DNA of 64,000 nucleotides. Origin: Ferrimonas sp. YFM. GTDB lineage: Bacteria > Pseudomonadota > Gammaproteobacteria > Enterobacterales > Shewanellaceae. Positions 35,308 through 44,415 of the stretch are shown here, one piece after another; within the stretch, counting starts at the first letter, position 1; every line of letters starts with the position of its first letter. The notes below the pieces were generated by a model. The model was given only the letters and a program-made list of their open reading frames with translations. It did not search any database and had not been told where the DNA came from. The stretch covers positions 3,100,001 through 3,164,000 of the forward strand of contig NZ_AP027368.1 in the NCBI RefSeq assembly GCF_030296015.1. Reading direction: 5' to 3'. The position numbers were made by a program, and so were the translations under genes.

Positions 35308-35916
35308 ATGAAACTTTGGGGACTCTTAGCCGCCCTGTTGCTCAGCTTGCCACTGCACGCCGCCATCGCCCCGGCGCCCACTCAGGTCACACCTCTGCTC
35401 AATGGCATGACCATTCCTGACGCCTCCCTGGCTGGCCTGGATGGCCGCACCCAATCTCTGAACACCTGGCTGGAAGGCAAGCCTTCCCTGCTGGTGTTCT
35501 ATCGAGGCGGTTGGTGCCCCTACTGCAACGCCCAACTCTCCGGCCTGAAGAAGGTGGAAGCCCAACTGTCGAAGATGGGGGTGCAGATTGTGGCGATCTC
35601 CCCGGATCCTGCCGAGCAGTTGCAGGACGGACCGGGTGACACCGGCTACCTGCTGCTGTCAGACCGCAACCTTGAGGCCAGTGAGTCCTTCGGACTGGCC
35701 TACACCCTGACCCCTGAGCTCTCCGCGGCCTACCAGGGCAAGATGGGCCGCCGTCTGGTCACCGAGCAGGGTTCGGACCTGGTGGTGCTGCCGATTCCGG
35801 CGGTCTATCTGGTGGACGGTGACGGACTGGTGCACTTCTCCTACCTCAACCCCAACTACAAAGTCAGGGTGGCTCCGGAGCTGATCCTGACCGCCGCCGA
35901 ACTGATGCTCAACTGA
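35308..35916 (+). CDS. exported peroxiredoxin-like protein
   Basis: The 202-aa protein has a Sec signal peptide (about 1-19, ending HAAIA) and an AhpC/TSA-type thioredoxin fold. The redox motif is YRGGWCPYCNAQLSGL with Cys at about 70 and 73. This Cys-Pro-Tyr-Cys pattern is typical of the peroxiredoxin-like/redoxin group. Later YLLLSDRNLEASESFGLAYTL and PAVYLVDGDGLVHFSY fit the fold. It is probably a periplasmic thiol peroxidase or reductase. AGAAGGAACTCACC supplies the ribosome site. Confidence 0.88.
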   Translation: MKLWGLLAALLLSLPLHAAIAPAPTQVTPLLNGMTIPDASLAGLDGRTQSLNTWLEGKPSLLVFYRGGWCPYCNAQLSGLKKVEAQLSKMGVQIVAISPDPAEQLQDGPGDTGYLLLSDRNLEASESFGLAYTLTPELSAAYQGKMGRRLVTEQGSDLVVLPIPAVYLVDGDGLVHFSYLNPNYKVRVAPELILTAAELMLN

Positions 35917-35924
35917 CGTCTGCA

Positions 35925-35950
35925 GGCCCCGGTTTGGTGCCGGGGCCGTT
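35925..35950 (+). terminator. terminator-like hairpin after the peroxiredoxin gene
   Basis: GGCCCCGG-tttggtg-CCGGGGCC is a perfect eight-base stem 9 bp after the stop codon, followed only by GTTT, so the T-tract is weak. Confidence 0.6.
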
Positions 35951-36033
35951 TCACCTGCGAGAGTTTCCCGTCTGCGGGGCTTCCCCAACCTGGTCGGATC
36001 TGATAGCTTGAATTCCCGAGAGTCTTACGGAGC

Positions 36034-36393
36034 ATGAAGCCGTTGATCCCTTCTCTTTTTAAAGTGGTTACCCAGGCCCAGTGGCAACAAGCCCAGGAAA
36101 GCGGCCTGATTCCCCTCTGTGGCGCCGACCAGGCCCATGGTCATATCCACCTGAATTACTATCAGTCGCTGGAGCAGGTCACCAGCCACTACTTCGGTGC
36201 CAACGATGAGCCCCTGGCACTGCGACTGGACGGCGATCGCCTCGCCGAGTACGTCAAAGAGTTTGACGCCACCGACGACAAGCCCTGGCCCCAGCCCTGT
36301 GCCAAGCTGCCCCAACTGAGCCTGGAGATGGTCACCGAGCTGCTGCACTTCGACTATCAGCAGGAAACCGGTAACTTTACCCTGCAGGAGTAG
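36034..36393 (+). CDS. DUF952 domain protein
   Basis: The 119-aa protein fits the DUF952 family. It begins with a lysine-valine strand and W-x-x-A-x-x-x-G motif (LFKVVTQAQWQQAQESGLIPLCGAD), followed by HGHIHLNYYQSLEQV, the conserved HxHL signature. The family looks like a beta-barrel related to glutathione-dependent or ART-like folds, but no reaction is established. It is a single small gene whose end overlaps the end of the convergent thioesterase gene by 17 bp. Confidence 0.8.
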   Translation: MKPLIPSLFKVVTQAQWQQAQESGLIPLCGADQAHGHIHLNYYQSLEQVTSHYFGANDEPLALRLDGDRLAEYVKEFDATDDKPWPQPCAKLPQLSLEMVTELLHFDYQQETGNFTLQE

Positions 36394-36757
36394 CCAGACG
36401 CGTTCCTAAGCCGTGAGGGGCCGGTTTGCCCCTCTCATCCAGACAAACAAATACCATGGCGTCTATGGTGACGATTGCGGCTTTAGTGAGCTTATTGCGC
36501 ACCTCACACCGAATGGTGATGGAGGTTCTGCCGTGACCTGCGAGCTCCAGGCCAAACTCAATCACGTCTCCCTGAAGCGCCGGACGGCGAAAATCGATGG
36601 CAGAGATGCACTTGGTCACCAATCTGGTGCTCTCCATCTGACAGGCGGCGAAGATCGCCGCTTCCTCATCAATCCAGCTGAGCAGGCGACCACCGAACAG
36701 CATCTCGGCCGGATTCAGATCTTCGGGTTTAACGACGCGTCGCGAATAGAACTTCAT
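36377..36757 (-). CDS. YciA-type acyl-CoA thioesterase (hotdog fold)
   Basis: The 126-aa protein has the hotdog signature of the acyl-CoA thioesterase family: NPAEMLFGGRLLSWIDEEAAIFAACQ at about 17-42, with the catalytic Asp in the helix, then ISAIDFRRPALQGDVIEFGLEL. It would hydrolyse acyl-CoA to free acid and CoA in the cytoplasm. The ATG at 36757 has GGGAGGAG upstream; the frame is open to 36778. Length fits a single-hotdog enzyme acting as a multimer. Confidence 0.87.
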   Translation of the reverse strand: MKFYSRRVVKPEDLNPAEMLFGGRLLSWIDEEAAIFAACQMESTRLVTKCISAIDFRRPALQGDVIEFGLELAGHGRTSITIRCEVRNKLTKAAIVTIDAMVFVCLDERGKPAPHGLGTRLATPAG

Positions 36758-36922
36758 GGGGCACTCCTCCCTCTTCACCCAAACCTGATCTCGAAGCCAG
36801 TTCCGTGCCAGGGTCAGAGCTGCTAATAATCAGCATCTTAGCCAAGGTGTCCCTGAGAGGTTGCGCCCTGGTGGTGCACCCTGCCCTTGTAGGAAGCACT
36901 CCCCTGGGGTATAGATCCCCCC

Positions 36923-37717
36923 ATGACCGACAACCACTCTCCAGGTGCCCTGCACCGCCAGCACTTCCGTCGCGGCCCGGATTACCGCTGTGGCGACGAC
37001 GTTTCCTTCGCCGAGATCCGTGATCAGTTCGGTCTGGCCGGAGTCCGGGTGGGACGCTGGGTCAACCGGGGTGAACAGCAACTGGCGGCCAACCTGGTGT
37101 TCGACGCCATGGCCGACCTGGCCTACATCCTCAATGTGCCGCCCGAGGTAATAGGGCTCAGGGGCAAGCTGCACCTGGCCTTTGGCACCGGAGGCAGCCC
37201 CCACAGCCAGGCCCACTACGAACCGGCAGCCCGCACCCTGGCCCTGGCGAAAAACGCCGGAGCCGGCGCCCTGGCGCACGAGTACTGGCACGCCTTCGAT
37301 CATCACATCGCCGCCAAGGCCTTTACCACACCCGCCAGGGCCACCGCCTTTGCCAGCAACCTGTGGCTGTTACAGCAGCCTATGCAGCCCCACCCACTGA
37401 ACCAGAGGCTGTCAGAGCTGTTTAATGCGGTATTTGCCCCGGATAAGCAGGCCCATGGCGAGTTTGTGGAGAACGCCCTGGCCCTGGACGAGCAACTGGG
37501 ACGGCGCTACTTCTCCCTCCCTACAGAACTGATGGCCAGGGCGTTTGAGGCCTGCATCCAGGATCACCAGATTAAGAATCACTATCTGGTCAGCGGCACC
37601 AAACAGGGCAAGCTGGCTCAGGCCGGCGCCTACCCCACAGCCGACCATTTACACTTGATTAACACCATGGTGCACCGCTACTTCCAGCCCCTGGGCCAGG
37701 CCCTCTCCAGCCAGTGA
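36923..37717 (+). CDS. CLCA_X-type protein with zincin-like HEYWH motif
   Basis: The 264-aa protein resembles the family annotated CLCA_X or LPD1-like in Shewanella and relatives. The domain begins IRDQFGLAGVRVGRWVNRGEQQLAANLVFDAMADLAYIL and continues through LHLAFGTGG. A zinc-protease-like motif is seen as GALAHEYWHAFDHH (His119, Glu120, His123). No signal peptide is visible, so it is probably cytoplasmic. The family has no established biochemistry; a metalloprotease role is inferred from the HExxH motif alone. It is a single-gene unit. Confidence 0.75.
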   Translation: MTDNHSPGALHRQHFRRGPDYRCGDDVSFAEIRDQFGLAGVRVGRWVNRGEQQLAANLVFDAMADLAYILNVPPEVIGLRGKLHLAFGTGGSPHSQAHYEPAARTLALAKNAGAGALAHEYWHAFDHHIAAKAFTTPARATAFASNLWLLQQPMQPHPLNQRLSELFNAVFAPDKQAHGEFVENALALDEQLGRRYFSLPTELMARAFEACIQDHQIKNHYLVSGTKQGKLAQAGAYPTADHLHLINTMVHRYFQPLGQALSSQ

Positions 37718-37888
37718 TCCGGATCACGCCCCAACTTATTTCGATGTGCCACCGATCCCAGTTCGGGTCGGTTCTTGATCCTGCGAGCAATTGTGAAAAA
37801 TTGTTAATCTATACTGCGAATGGGTCGATTGACCCCCACAAGCTTACCCAGTAGTGTGGAGTTTCGAACCTGATTTGGTGATAAAACA

Positions 37889-38542
37889 ATGAACCATCTG
37901 CGTATCGACATCGTCTCGGACGTCACTTGCCCCTGGTGCATCATCGGCTACAAGGCGCTGGAAAAGGCGCTGACCGAACTCCATGGAGAACTGGACGCCG
38001 AGATCCATTGGCAGCCCTTCGAGATCAACCCCCATCTGGGCCCGGAAGGCCAGCCAAGGACCGAGAATCTCAAGAACAAGTATGGCTACACCGACGCCCA
38101 GGTCGGACAGAACCAACTGGTGCTGGACAAGCGAGCCAACCGCCTGGGTTTTGAGATGCGTCTGGACCGTCAACCCACCACCTACAACACCTTCGACGCC
38201 CACCGTCTGCTGCACTGGGCCGAGCTCAAGGGCAAGCAATCCGCCCTGCAGCAGCACCTGTTTCATCTCTACTTCACCAATGGGGGCAACCCCAGCGACC
38301 ACCATGCCCTGGTTCAGTGCGCCGAGGCCGCAGGCCTGGATGCCGCTGGCGCCAAAGAAGTGCTGGAGAGCGACCAGTACGGTGACGAGGTGCGTAAGGA
38401 CCAGATGAAGTATGTACGCCTGGGAATCACCTCGGTGCCCGCCTTTATCATCAATGATGAGTACATCATCAGTGGCGGCCAGCCGGTGGAGACCTTCGTC
38501 AACGACCTGCGGGAGATTGCCGGACACCTGAGCGCCGCCTGA
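37889..38542 (+). CDS. DsbA-family oxidoreductase (FrnE-like)
   Basis: The 217-aa protein has the DsbA/2-hydroxychromene-2-carboxylate isomerase-like thioredoxin fold with a helical insert. The active-site CPWC motif occurs in SDVTCPWCIIGYKALEKAL (about 14-17) and the cis-proline loop in GITSVPAFIINDEYIISGGQP. No signal peptide is present, so it is a cytoplasmic FrnE-type oxidoreductase linked to oxidative-stress protection or polyketide tailoring. It is a single gene, ending before a bidirectional terminator shared with the nap operon. Confidence 0.9.
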   Translation: MNHLRIDIVSDVTCPWCIIGYKALEKALTELHGELDAEIHWQPFEINPHLGPEGQPRTENLKNKYGYTDAQVGQNQLVLDKRANRLGFEMRLDRQPTTYNTFDAHRLLHWAELKGKQSALQQHLFHLYFTNGGNPSDHHALVQCAEAAGLDAAGAKEVLESDQYGDEVRKDQMKYVRLGITSVPAFIINDEYIISGGQPVETFVNDLREIAGHLSAA

Positions 38543-38566
38543 AGGCGATAAAGTGCAGACAAAAAC

Positions 38567-38593
38567 AAGGGGGAATCCAATGGATTCCCCCTT
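38567..38593. terminator. bidirectional terminator between frnE-like gene and napC
   Basis: AAGGGGGAATCC-aat-GGATTCCCCCTT is a perfect 12-base stem. Read leftward it is followed by GTTTTTG, well suited to end the nap operon; rightward it follows the DsbA-family gene. Confidence 0.88.
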
Positions 38594-38639
38594 AGTCTAT
38601 CTGGCCCGACTGACTGGGTTCCGGGCCAAATTCTCTGCC

Positions 38640-39251
38640 CTAGTGCGCGGCCAGGGTCTCTGAGATGGCGTCGTTGCCTTCGTAGTTTTCAGGCAACTTG
38701 TGGGCGATGCCCTTGTGGCAGTCGATGCAGGTCTTGCCCTGCTCGCTGGCGGAGGCGTGCATGCGACCCGCCACTCCCTTCTGCTCGGTAAAGTCCATAA
38801 ACTCGAAGTTATGGCAGTTGCGGCACTCCTGAGAGTCGGTTTTGCGCATCCGCGCCCACTCCCGCTCCGCCATAACCAAACGGTGATCACTGAACTTCTT
38901 CGGCGTGTCTACGATGCCGATTGCCTTACCCCACAACTCCTTGGACGCCTGGATCTTGCGCACCATTTTGTGGGTCCAGTCCTTGGGCACGTGACAGTCG
39001 GGACAGGTGGCGCGTACGCCGCTGCGGTTGTTGTAATGGATGGTGGTGACGTACTCCTCGTAGACGTTCGCCTCCATCTCATGACAGCCGATGCAGAACT
39101 CTTCGCGGTTGGTCATCTCCATGCCGGTGTTGAACGCACCCCAGAACATGATGCCGCCCACAAAGCCCACCAGCAGCAGGCTGCCCAGCGCCTTACCACT
39201 GGGGCGGCAGAGCCAACCCCAGATGCGTCCGATAAAGCCAGGTAGTTTCAT
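38640..39251 (-). CDS. napC: NapC/NirT tetrahaem cytochrome c
   Basis: The 203-aa protein has one N-terminal TM anchor (GSLLLVGFVGGIMFWGAF) and four CXXCH haem sites (CIGCH, CPDCH, CRNCH, CIDCH). This is the NapC pattern: it oxidises menaquinol or ubiquinol and passes electrons to periplasmic NapB. GATAAGGAG precedes the start, and it is the last gene of the nap operon, 3 bp after napB. Because NapC-type proteins can serve several reductases, it could also support the anchor-less TtrBA. Confidence 0.95.
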   Translation of the reverse strand: MKLPGFIGRIWGWLCRPSGKALGSLLLVGFVGGIMFWGAFNTGMEMTNREEFCIGCHEMEANVYEEYVTTIHYNNRSGVRATCPDCHVPKDWTHKMVRKIQASKELWGKAIGIVDTPKKFSDHRLVMAEREWARMRKTDSQECRNCHNFEFMDFTEQKGVAGRMHASASEQGKTCIDCHKGIAHKLPENYEGNDAISETLAAH

Positions 39252-39254
39252 GGC

Positions 39255-39701
39255 TTACTCCTTATCTTTGGCAAACTGGCCCAGGCCTTCGAAGGTGTTG
39301 GCCACCGGAGGCTTGGCATCCGCCTGGGTCACATGGCACTGCAGACACAGGTAGCGACGAGGTGCCACGTGAGGCAGTACGATGCCGTCACGATCGGTAA
39401 AGTGGGTTGGGCTGACCCGGGGCGCGCCTGTGGTCAGGTAGTTGTCCACGTCGTGGCACTGCAGGCAGCGGTTGGTGGACTGGGTGATCTGATATCCCTG
39501 AACCTTGTGAGGCACCAGGGGGGGCTGGTTCACGTAGTTCAGCGCCTGGCGATCGATCTCCTTAAGGACCTTCTTCAGTCCAGGCGCCTTGTTGGTCTCC
39601 TCCAGAGGCACGTCTGAGCGCATGCCAAACTGGTGTTCTTCGGCGGCGAAGGCCGCCAGGGGAAGCAGAAGTGCGCCACACAGGGCAATTCGAAGTTTCA
39701 T
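39255..39701 (-). CDS. napB: NapB dihaem cytochrome c subunit
   Basis: The 148-aa protein is exported by a Sec signal (MKLRIALCGALLLPLAAFA) and contains two CXXCH sites, in NRCLQCHDVDNYLT and RYLCLQCHVTQAD. It is the electron-transfer partner of NapA in the periplasm. The ATG at 39701 follows GGAGAACACC; the frame extends to 39725 with no support. It is 50 bp after napA. Confidence 0.95.
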   Translation of the reverse strand: MKLRIALCGALLLPLAAFAAEEHQFGMRSDVPLEETNKAPGLKKVLKEIDRQALNYVNQPPLVPHKVQGYQITQSTNRCLQCHDVDNYLTTGAPRVSPTHFTDRDGIVLPHVAPRRYLCLQCHVTQADAKPPVANTFEGLGQFAKDKE

Positions 39702-39751
39702 GGTGTTCTCCAATTCTTTTGGCAAGGGGCCCCGCAGGGCCCATCTCTCAA

Positions 39752-42244
39752 TCAGGCCTTACGCACCTTGACGGCGCACTTCTTGTAGTCGGTCTCCTTC
39801 GACAGCGGGTCGGTGGCATCCAGGGTCAGCTTGTTGACCAGGGTGCTGGCGTCGAAGAAGGGCATGAAGACCAGACCACGAGGCGGCTTGTTGCGGCCAC
39901 GGGTTTCCACCATGGTCTCCACTTCGCCGCGGCGAGAGCTCACCATCACCTTGTCACCACGGCGCAGGCCGCGCTCCTTGGCGTCCAGCGGGTGCATGAA
40001 GACCACGGCATCGGGGAACGCCTTGTACAGCTCTGGCACCCGCTGGGTCATGGTGCCGGTGTGCCAGTGCTCCAGTACCCGACCGGTGGAGAGCCACAGG
40101 TCGAATTCGCCGTCCGGAGACTCCGCCGCCGGCTCGAAGGGCAGTGCGAAGATCACCGCCTTGCCATCAGGCTTGCCATAGAATTGGAAGTCGCTGCCCG
40201 CCTTCACATAGGGATCGGCTCCCTCTTTGAAGCGCCACTTGGTCTCCTGACCGTTGACCACGGGCCAGCGCAGGCCGCGCACCTGGTGATAGGTATCGAA
40301 GTCCGCCAGGTCGTGGGCCTTGCCGCGACCGAAGGTGGCGTACTCCTCGAACAGCCCCTTCTGGATGTAGAAGCCGGCGGCGCGGGCATCGTCATTCAGA
40401 CGCTCGGCGGGCACCTCATCCAGGCCGTACTGATTCACCTGGCCGTTGGCATAGAGAACATCGAACAGGGTCTTGCCACGGTATTCGGGTTTCTGGGCCA
40501 GCAGCTCTTCGGGCCACACCTCTTCCACCTTGAAGCGCTTGGAGAACTCCACCAGTTGCCACAGATCAGACTTGGCCTGGCCTGGCGCCTTCACCTGCTG
40601 GTACCAGAACTGGGTGCGGCGCTCGGCGTTGCCGTAGGCGCCCTCCTTCTCGACCCACATGGCGGTGGGCAGGATCAGGTCGGCGGCCATGGCGGTCACC
40701 GTTGGGTAGGGGTCGGACACCACCACGAAGTTGGCGGGGTCACGGTAGCCGGGCAGGCGTTCCTCGTTGATGTTGGGGCCGGCCTGCATGTTGTTGTTGC
40801 ACATCACCCAGTAGGCGTTGAGCTTGCGGTCCTTGAGCATGCGATCCTGCAGCACGGCGTGATAACCGGGCTTGGGCGGGATGGTGCCCTCAGGCAGCTT
40901 CCAGATCTTCTCTGAGTAGGCGCGGTGTTTGGGGTTCTTCACCACCATGTCTGCGGGCAGACGGTGGGCGAAGGTGCCCACTTCCCGGGCGGTGCCACAG
41001 GCGGAGGGCTGACCGGTCAGGGAGAAGGGACCGTTGCCGGGCTGGGAGATCTTACCGGTGAGCAGGTGGATGTTGTACACCAGGTTGTTGGCCCACACGC
41101 CGCGGGTGTGCTGGTTGAAGCCCATGGTCCAGTAGGACACCACCTTGCGGTTGGGGTCGGCGTACAGCTCTGCCAGGGCGATCAGCTTGTCCGCTTCCAC
41201 ACCGGAGAGCTTGGCAACAGTCTCGACGTCGTAGTCGGCAACAAACTTCTTGAACTGCTCGAAATCGATGGCTTCGGAGCCGCCCTTGCCGGGGTTCTTC
41301 GCCGCCTGCTCCAGGGGATGCTCGGGACGCAGGCCGTAGCCGATGTCGGTGATCCCCTTACGGAAATTGGTGTGCTTGTTGACGAAGTCGTGGTTCACCT
41401 TGTCGTTCTGAATGATGTAGTTGGCGATGAAATTGAGGATCGCCAGGTCAGTCTGAGGGGTGAACACCATGGGGTTGTCCGCCAGCTCGAAGCTGCGGTG
41501 CTCATAAGTAGAAAGTACCGCCACCTTCACGTGCTCGGCGGAGAGCTTGCGGGCACTCAAGCGAGACCAGAGGATGGGGTGCATCTCGGCCATGTTGGAG
41601 CCCCAGAGGACGAAGGCATCAGCCTGCTCCAGGTCGTCGTAACAGCCCATGGGCTCATCGATGCCGAAGGTACGCATGAAGCCACCCACGGCGGAAGCCA
41701 TACAGTGACGGGCATTAGGATCGATGTTGTTGGAACGGAAACCGGCTTTATACAGCTTGGCGGCGGCGTAGCCTTCCCATACGGTCCACTGACCGGAGCC
41801 GAACATGCCCACAGAGGTGGGCCCCTTCTCTTTCAGGGCCGCTTTGAACTTGTCGGCCATCACGTCGAAGGCCTCATCCCAGGAGACCGGAGTAAACTCA
41901 CCATTTTTGTCGTACTTGCCGTTGCTCTTACGCAGCATGGGCTGAGTCAGACGGTCCTTTCCGTACATGATCTTGGGCAGGAAGTAGCCCTTGATGCAGG
42001 TCAGGCCACGGTTAACCGGCGCCTGAGGGTCACCCTGAACCGCCACCACCTTACCCTGGTTGGTGCCGACCAGAACGGAGCAGCCGGTGCCACAGAAACG
42101 GCAAGGCGCTTTATCCCAAACAATGGTGTCGTCGTTGCGGGTGGCGATGATCCCCTTGGCAGCAGCGGGGACGGCCAGGTTAGCCGCAGCAGCGCCGGCC
42201 GCGATGGCTTGCGCTTTTACAAAGTCTCGACGTGATAGTTTCAT
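39752..42244 (-). CDS. napA: periplasmic nitrate reductase catalytic subunit NapA
   Basis: The 830-aa protein carries a Tat leader ([26 protein letters not shown]). A [4Fe-4S] motif CRFCGTGC follows, then the bis-MGD Mo domain, with the Mo-ligand Cys expected in ARHCMASAV. Length matches NapA of Shewanella and E. coli. It reduces nitrate to nitrite in the periplasm. I choose the second of two adjacent ATGs (42244), where AAGGA sits at better spacing and the protein begins MKLSRR as in E. coli. Confidence 0.97.
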   Translation of the reverse strand: MKLSRRDFVKAQAIAAGAAAANLAVPAAAKGIIATRNDDTIVWDKAPCRFCGTGCSVLVGTNQGKVVAVQGDPQAPVNRGLTCIKGYFLPKIMYGKDRLTQPMLRKSNGKYDKNGEFTPVSWDEAFDVMADKFKAALKEKGPTSVGMFGSGQWTVWEGYAAAKLYKAGFRSNNIDPNARHCMASAVGGFMRTFGIDEPMGCYDDLEQADAFVLWGSNMAEMHPILWSRLSARKLSAEHVKVAVLSTYEHRSFELADNPMVFTPQTDLAILNFIANYIIQNDKVNHDFVNKHTNFRKGITDIGYGLRPEHPLEQAAKNPGKGGSEAIDFEQFKKFVADYDVETVAKLSGVEADKLIALAELYADPNRKVVSYWTMGFNQHTRGVWANNLVYNIHLLTGKISQPGNGPFSLTGQPSACGTAREVGTFAHRLPADMVVKNPKHRAYSEKIWKLPEGTIPPKPGYHAVLQDRMLKDRKLNAYWVMCNNNMQAGPNINEERLPGYRDPANFVVVSDPYPTVTAMAADLILPTAMWVEKEGAYGNAERRTQFWYQQVKAPGQAKSDLWQLVEFSKRFKVEEVWPEELLAQKPEYRGKTLFDVLYANGQVNQYGLDEVPAERLNDDARAAGFYIQKGLFEEYATFGRGKAHDLADFDTYHQVRGLRWPVVNGQETKWRFKEGADPYVKAGSDFQFYGKPDGKAVIFALPFEPAAESPDGEFDLWLSTGRVLEHWHTGTMTQRVPELYKAFPDAVVFMHPLDAKERGLRRGDKVMVSSRRGEVETMVETRGRNKPPRGLVFMPFFDASTLVNKLTLDATDPLSKETDYKKCAVKVRKA

Positions 42245-42269
42245 CATCTATTCCTTGAACCTTTTACGG

Positions 42270-42512
42270 TCAGTCGTTAGAAATTTTTTGGTGATAGATC
42301 AGGGAGGTTGCGCCTACACCCTGCAACCCTTTGATCTGGTCAATGCACTCCACCTGGGAGTTTTGATGTGTGTGTGTCAGCAGGACCACCATCTTGCCGG
42401 AGGGGTCGTTGACCTCGACGCTGACTCCGGGCAGCTCATTGAGGCTGGTTTCCACCGCGAACCGTTTCTCCGGTTGGGTGTTCACCACCAATGAACAGAT
42501 GTGTTCAGTCAT
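42270..42512 (-). CDS. napD: NapD chaperone for NapA
   Basis: The 80-aa cytoplasmic protein has the NapD ferredoxin-like fold pattern (MTEHICSLVVNT, then ETSLNELPGVSVEVND..GKMVVLLTHT). It binds the NapA Tat peptide during cofactor loading. The ATG at 42512 overlaps the napF stop region by 8 bp. Length is typical (80-90 aa). Confidence 0.92.
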   Translation of the reverse strand: MTEHICSLVVNTQPEKRFAVETSLNELPGVSVEVNDPSGKMVVLLTHTHQNSQVECIDQIKGLQGVGATSLIYHQKISND

Positions 42513-42990
42513 GGGCAGACTCCTTGGGTATCTGCAAAGAGAGGGATTGACTGGGACAACGAGGTAGACAGGCGCCACAACCATTACAAGCCGTTGAGAG
42601 AACCGGATGAGAGATACCAATTGTCGGCTTGAAGCTGATGGCGGCCATATCGCAGGCGTCGGCACAACTGCGACACTCTATGCCCTGCAAGGTTAGGCAG
42701 GTGTCGTCCAGTGCCACGCGGTAGGGCCAGGGGGAGTGCTCCGAATCCCGAAAAAGGGCTTCCCCACATGCCTTGGCGCACTGTCCACAAAAACTGCACT
42801 CCGCCTTGTTAAAGTCCAGCTCGGGGAAGCCCCCTGCACCGATGACGATAACGCCGGTTTCACAGGAGGAGAGGCATTGGTGACAGCGCGTGCAACCATC
42901 AACAAACTCTTCCTCTGAAACCAGGTGTGGCATCCGCAGTACCTGGGCCTTGCGGCCGGTGGCGCTGCGCCACAGCGGAGAACGTGCCAT
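42505..42990 (-). CDS. napF: NapF ferredoxin-type protein
   Basis: The 161-aa cytoplasmic protein has four ferredoxin cysteine groups: CTRCHQCLSSC, CSFCGQCAKAC, CRSCADAC and CNGCGACLPRC. This is the NapF pattern, three [4Fe-4S] clusters plus an extra partial motif, acting with NapD in NapA maturation. It is the first gene of the napFDABC operon, and a perfect FNR box lies about 119 bp upstream. No napE, napG or napH is present. Confidence 0.93.
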   Translation of the reverse strand: MARSPLWRSATGRKAQVLRMPHLVSEEEFVDGCTRCHQCLSSCETGVIVIGAGGFPELDFNKAECSFCGQCAKACGEALFRDSEHSPWPYRVALDDTCLTLQGIECRSCADACDMAAISFKPTIGISHPVLSTACNGCGACLPRCPSQSLSLQIPKESAHD

Positions 42991-43361
42991 CTTGTTGTCC
43001 CAGTCAAATAAATCAGGCTTCTGCCTGAGAAATCTTCAAACTCGGACGCAATGTAACCGCCGGGTTCAAGTGGGGGATATACCCAATAGGAAATAGATGG
43101 AGTTTCGATTGATCCTCATCAATAAATTCGTTTGTTTTGGTTGCTTTTCAACCTCACAAAATGGTCACATTTGAAGACTTCCGCACACATCTCTTTGTGT
43201 CACGCCAACTTATTTCACATTTTTCCGCCATTTCCGCAGCCCAAACAACGAAGAGCGTTCCCGTTCCAGCCACCACCGAGGTGGTCGTTTGCCAGTGAAA
43301 ATTCAATGACCAACACCTACAATGCCGGTAGTAGTCGACAGACAGAGAACAGGAGAGAAGG
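42991..43361 (-). promoter_or_regulatory. nap promoter region
   Basis: This 371-bp non-coding interval separates napF from the divergent DUF1904 gene. It holds the FNR box at 43109-43122. A TATA-like GTATAT on the minus strand at 43077-43082 lies about 36 bp from the box centre, roughly the class II arrangement. No credible gene was seen in it. Confidence 0.6.
43109..43122 (-). promoter_or_regulatory. perfect FNR/EtrA box upstream of napF
   Basis: TTGAT-CCTC-ATCAA is an exact match to the FNR consensus TTGAT-N4-ATCAA. It implies anaerobic induction of the nap operon. Confidence 0.85.
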
Positions 43362-43709
43362 ATGCCCCATATCAGAATCAGTGGAATGGAGCGTCAGCAG
43401 GTGATGCACATGAGTGAGACCCTGGTGGACCAGTTGGCCGAAGCGGTGGGTTGTCCACGGGATCATTTCACCATTGAGCTGTTGCCTGCTGAGTTCATCT
43501 TTGACGACAAGATGGATGCAAATCGCTACCCATTCGTCGACGTTCAGTGGTTTGAGCGGGGTCAGCAGATCCAGGACAAAGTGGCTGGAATCATCACCGC
43601 TGCGGTACGAAACCAGTTAAGAGAGGAGGAGAAGGAGCTGGATATCTGTATCCGCTTTTTCCCGCTCGATCCCTTCAAATACTACGAAAATGGCCGCCAT
43701 TTCGGCTGA
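43362..43709 (+). CDS. DUF1904 (tautomerase-like) protein
   Basis: The 115-aa protein matches the DUF1904 family, a tautomerase-like beta-alpha-beta fold. It begins MPHIRISGM with the N-terminal proline exposed after Met removal. It contains VGCPRDHFTIELLPAEFIFD, VDVQWFERGQQIQDKVAGIITAAV and a C-terminal DICIRFFPLDPFKYYENG. Pro2 is the catalytic base in tautomerases, but no activity is established for this family. GAGAGAAGG precedes the start. Confidence 0.85.
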   Translation: MPHIRISGMERQQVMHMSETLVDQLAEAVGCPRDHFTIELLPAEFIFDDKMDANRYPFVDVQWFERGQQIQDKVAGIITAAVRNQLREEEKELDICIRFFPLDPFKYYENGRHFG

Positions 43710-43733
43710 TTTAGCCAAGCCTGAAATTTGGGC

Positions 43734-43763
43734 TTCACATTCCCAGACGACCGGTCATATAAT
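43734..43763 (+). promoter_or_regulatory. promoter and operator of the tetR gene
   Basis: A -35-like TTCACA (43734-43739) and a perfect -10 TATAAT (43758-43763) are 18 bp apart. The operator-like AGACGACCGGTC (43745-43756) fills the spacer. Binding there would block RNA polymerase, giving autorepression by the TetR protein. Confidence 0.7.
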
Positions 43764-43769
43764 ATCCCC

Positions 43770-44363
43770 ATGGCAAGACCAAGACGAAGCGATCACAATC
43801 GGCAACCCCTGCTGGAAGCGGGCATCAGCCTGCTCAGTGAACAGGGCTACCACGGCACCGGCCTGAAGCAGATCCTGGATCGGGTGAAGATCCCCAAGGG
43901 CTCCTTCTACCACTATTTCGACAGCAAAGAGCAGTTTGCCGCCGAGGTGATCAGCCACTACATCGACCAGTACCTGCAGCAACTCAAGCAGGCAACGGAT
44001 CTGCCGGAGCGGGCTCCGATGGATCGCCTGTTGGCGGCCATAGACCTGAGTCTGGCCCGACTGGAGCAGGAGGGGCTGACCAAGGGCTGCATGCTCGGCA
44101 ATCTGACCGCAGAGATAGGCGGCCAGAGCGAGCTGTGCACCCAGGTGATGCTCCAGGGCTGGACCCTGTGGCAGGGCTGGCTGACTCAGCAGTTCGAAGA
44201 AGCCCAGCAACGCAAAGAGGTTCGACAGGACTTGACCGCCGAACAGATGGCCAGGCTGTTCTGGGATCGATGGCAGGGGGGCCTGCTGCACGTCAAGCTC
44301 AAAGGCAGTACTGAAGAACTGCGCAATGATATGGAGTTGATGCTCAAGGTCATCTTGCGCTAA
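43770..44363 (+). CDS. TetR-family repressor (NemR/AcuR-like)
   Basis: The 197-aa protein has the TetR helix-turn-helix (LLEAGISLLSEQGYHGTGLKQILDRVKIPKGSFYHYFDSKEQFAAEVI). It is followed by a helical ligand domain containing KGCMLGNLTAEIGGQSEL, a Cys-containing stretch typical of the AcuR/NemR branch. Cys in this position can sense electrophiles. The ATG at 43770 lies 7 bp after the -10. A shared operator upstream of this gene and the next indicates it represses itself and the old yellow enzyme gene, as NemR does with nemA. Confidence 0.88.
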   Translation: MARPRRSDHNRQPLLEAGISLLSEQGYHGTGLKQILDRVKIPKGSFYHYFDSKEQFAAEVISHYIDQYLQQLKQATDLPERAPMDRLLAAIDLSLARLEQEGLTKGCMLGNLTAEIGGQSELCTQVMLQGWTLWQGWLTQQFEEAQQRKEVRQDLTAEQMARLFWDRWQGGLLHVKLKGSTEELRNDMELMLKVILR

Positions 44364-44379
44364 CCCCAACAAATACCCG

Positions 44380-44403
44380 GCGCAGCACAGGCTGCGCTTT
44401 TTT
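44380..44403 (+). terminator. Rho-independent terminator after tetR
   Basis: GCGCAGC-acag-GCTGCGC with six Ts lies 16 bp after the tetR stop. It separates tetR transcription from the next gene, which has its own operator. Confidence 0.9.
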
Positions 44404-44415
44404 AGAGATCATTTG

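Noticed and set aside
39671-42235. Rightward open frames of about 410-440 codons opposite napA
   Set aside because: They are shadows of napA; their translations show no domain, while napA motifs are unequivocal.
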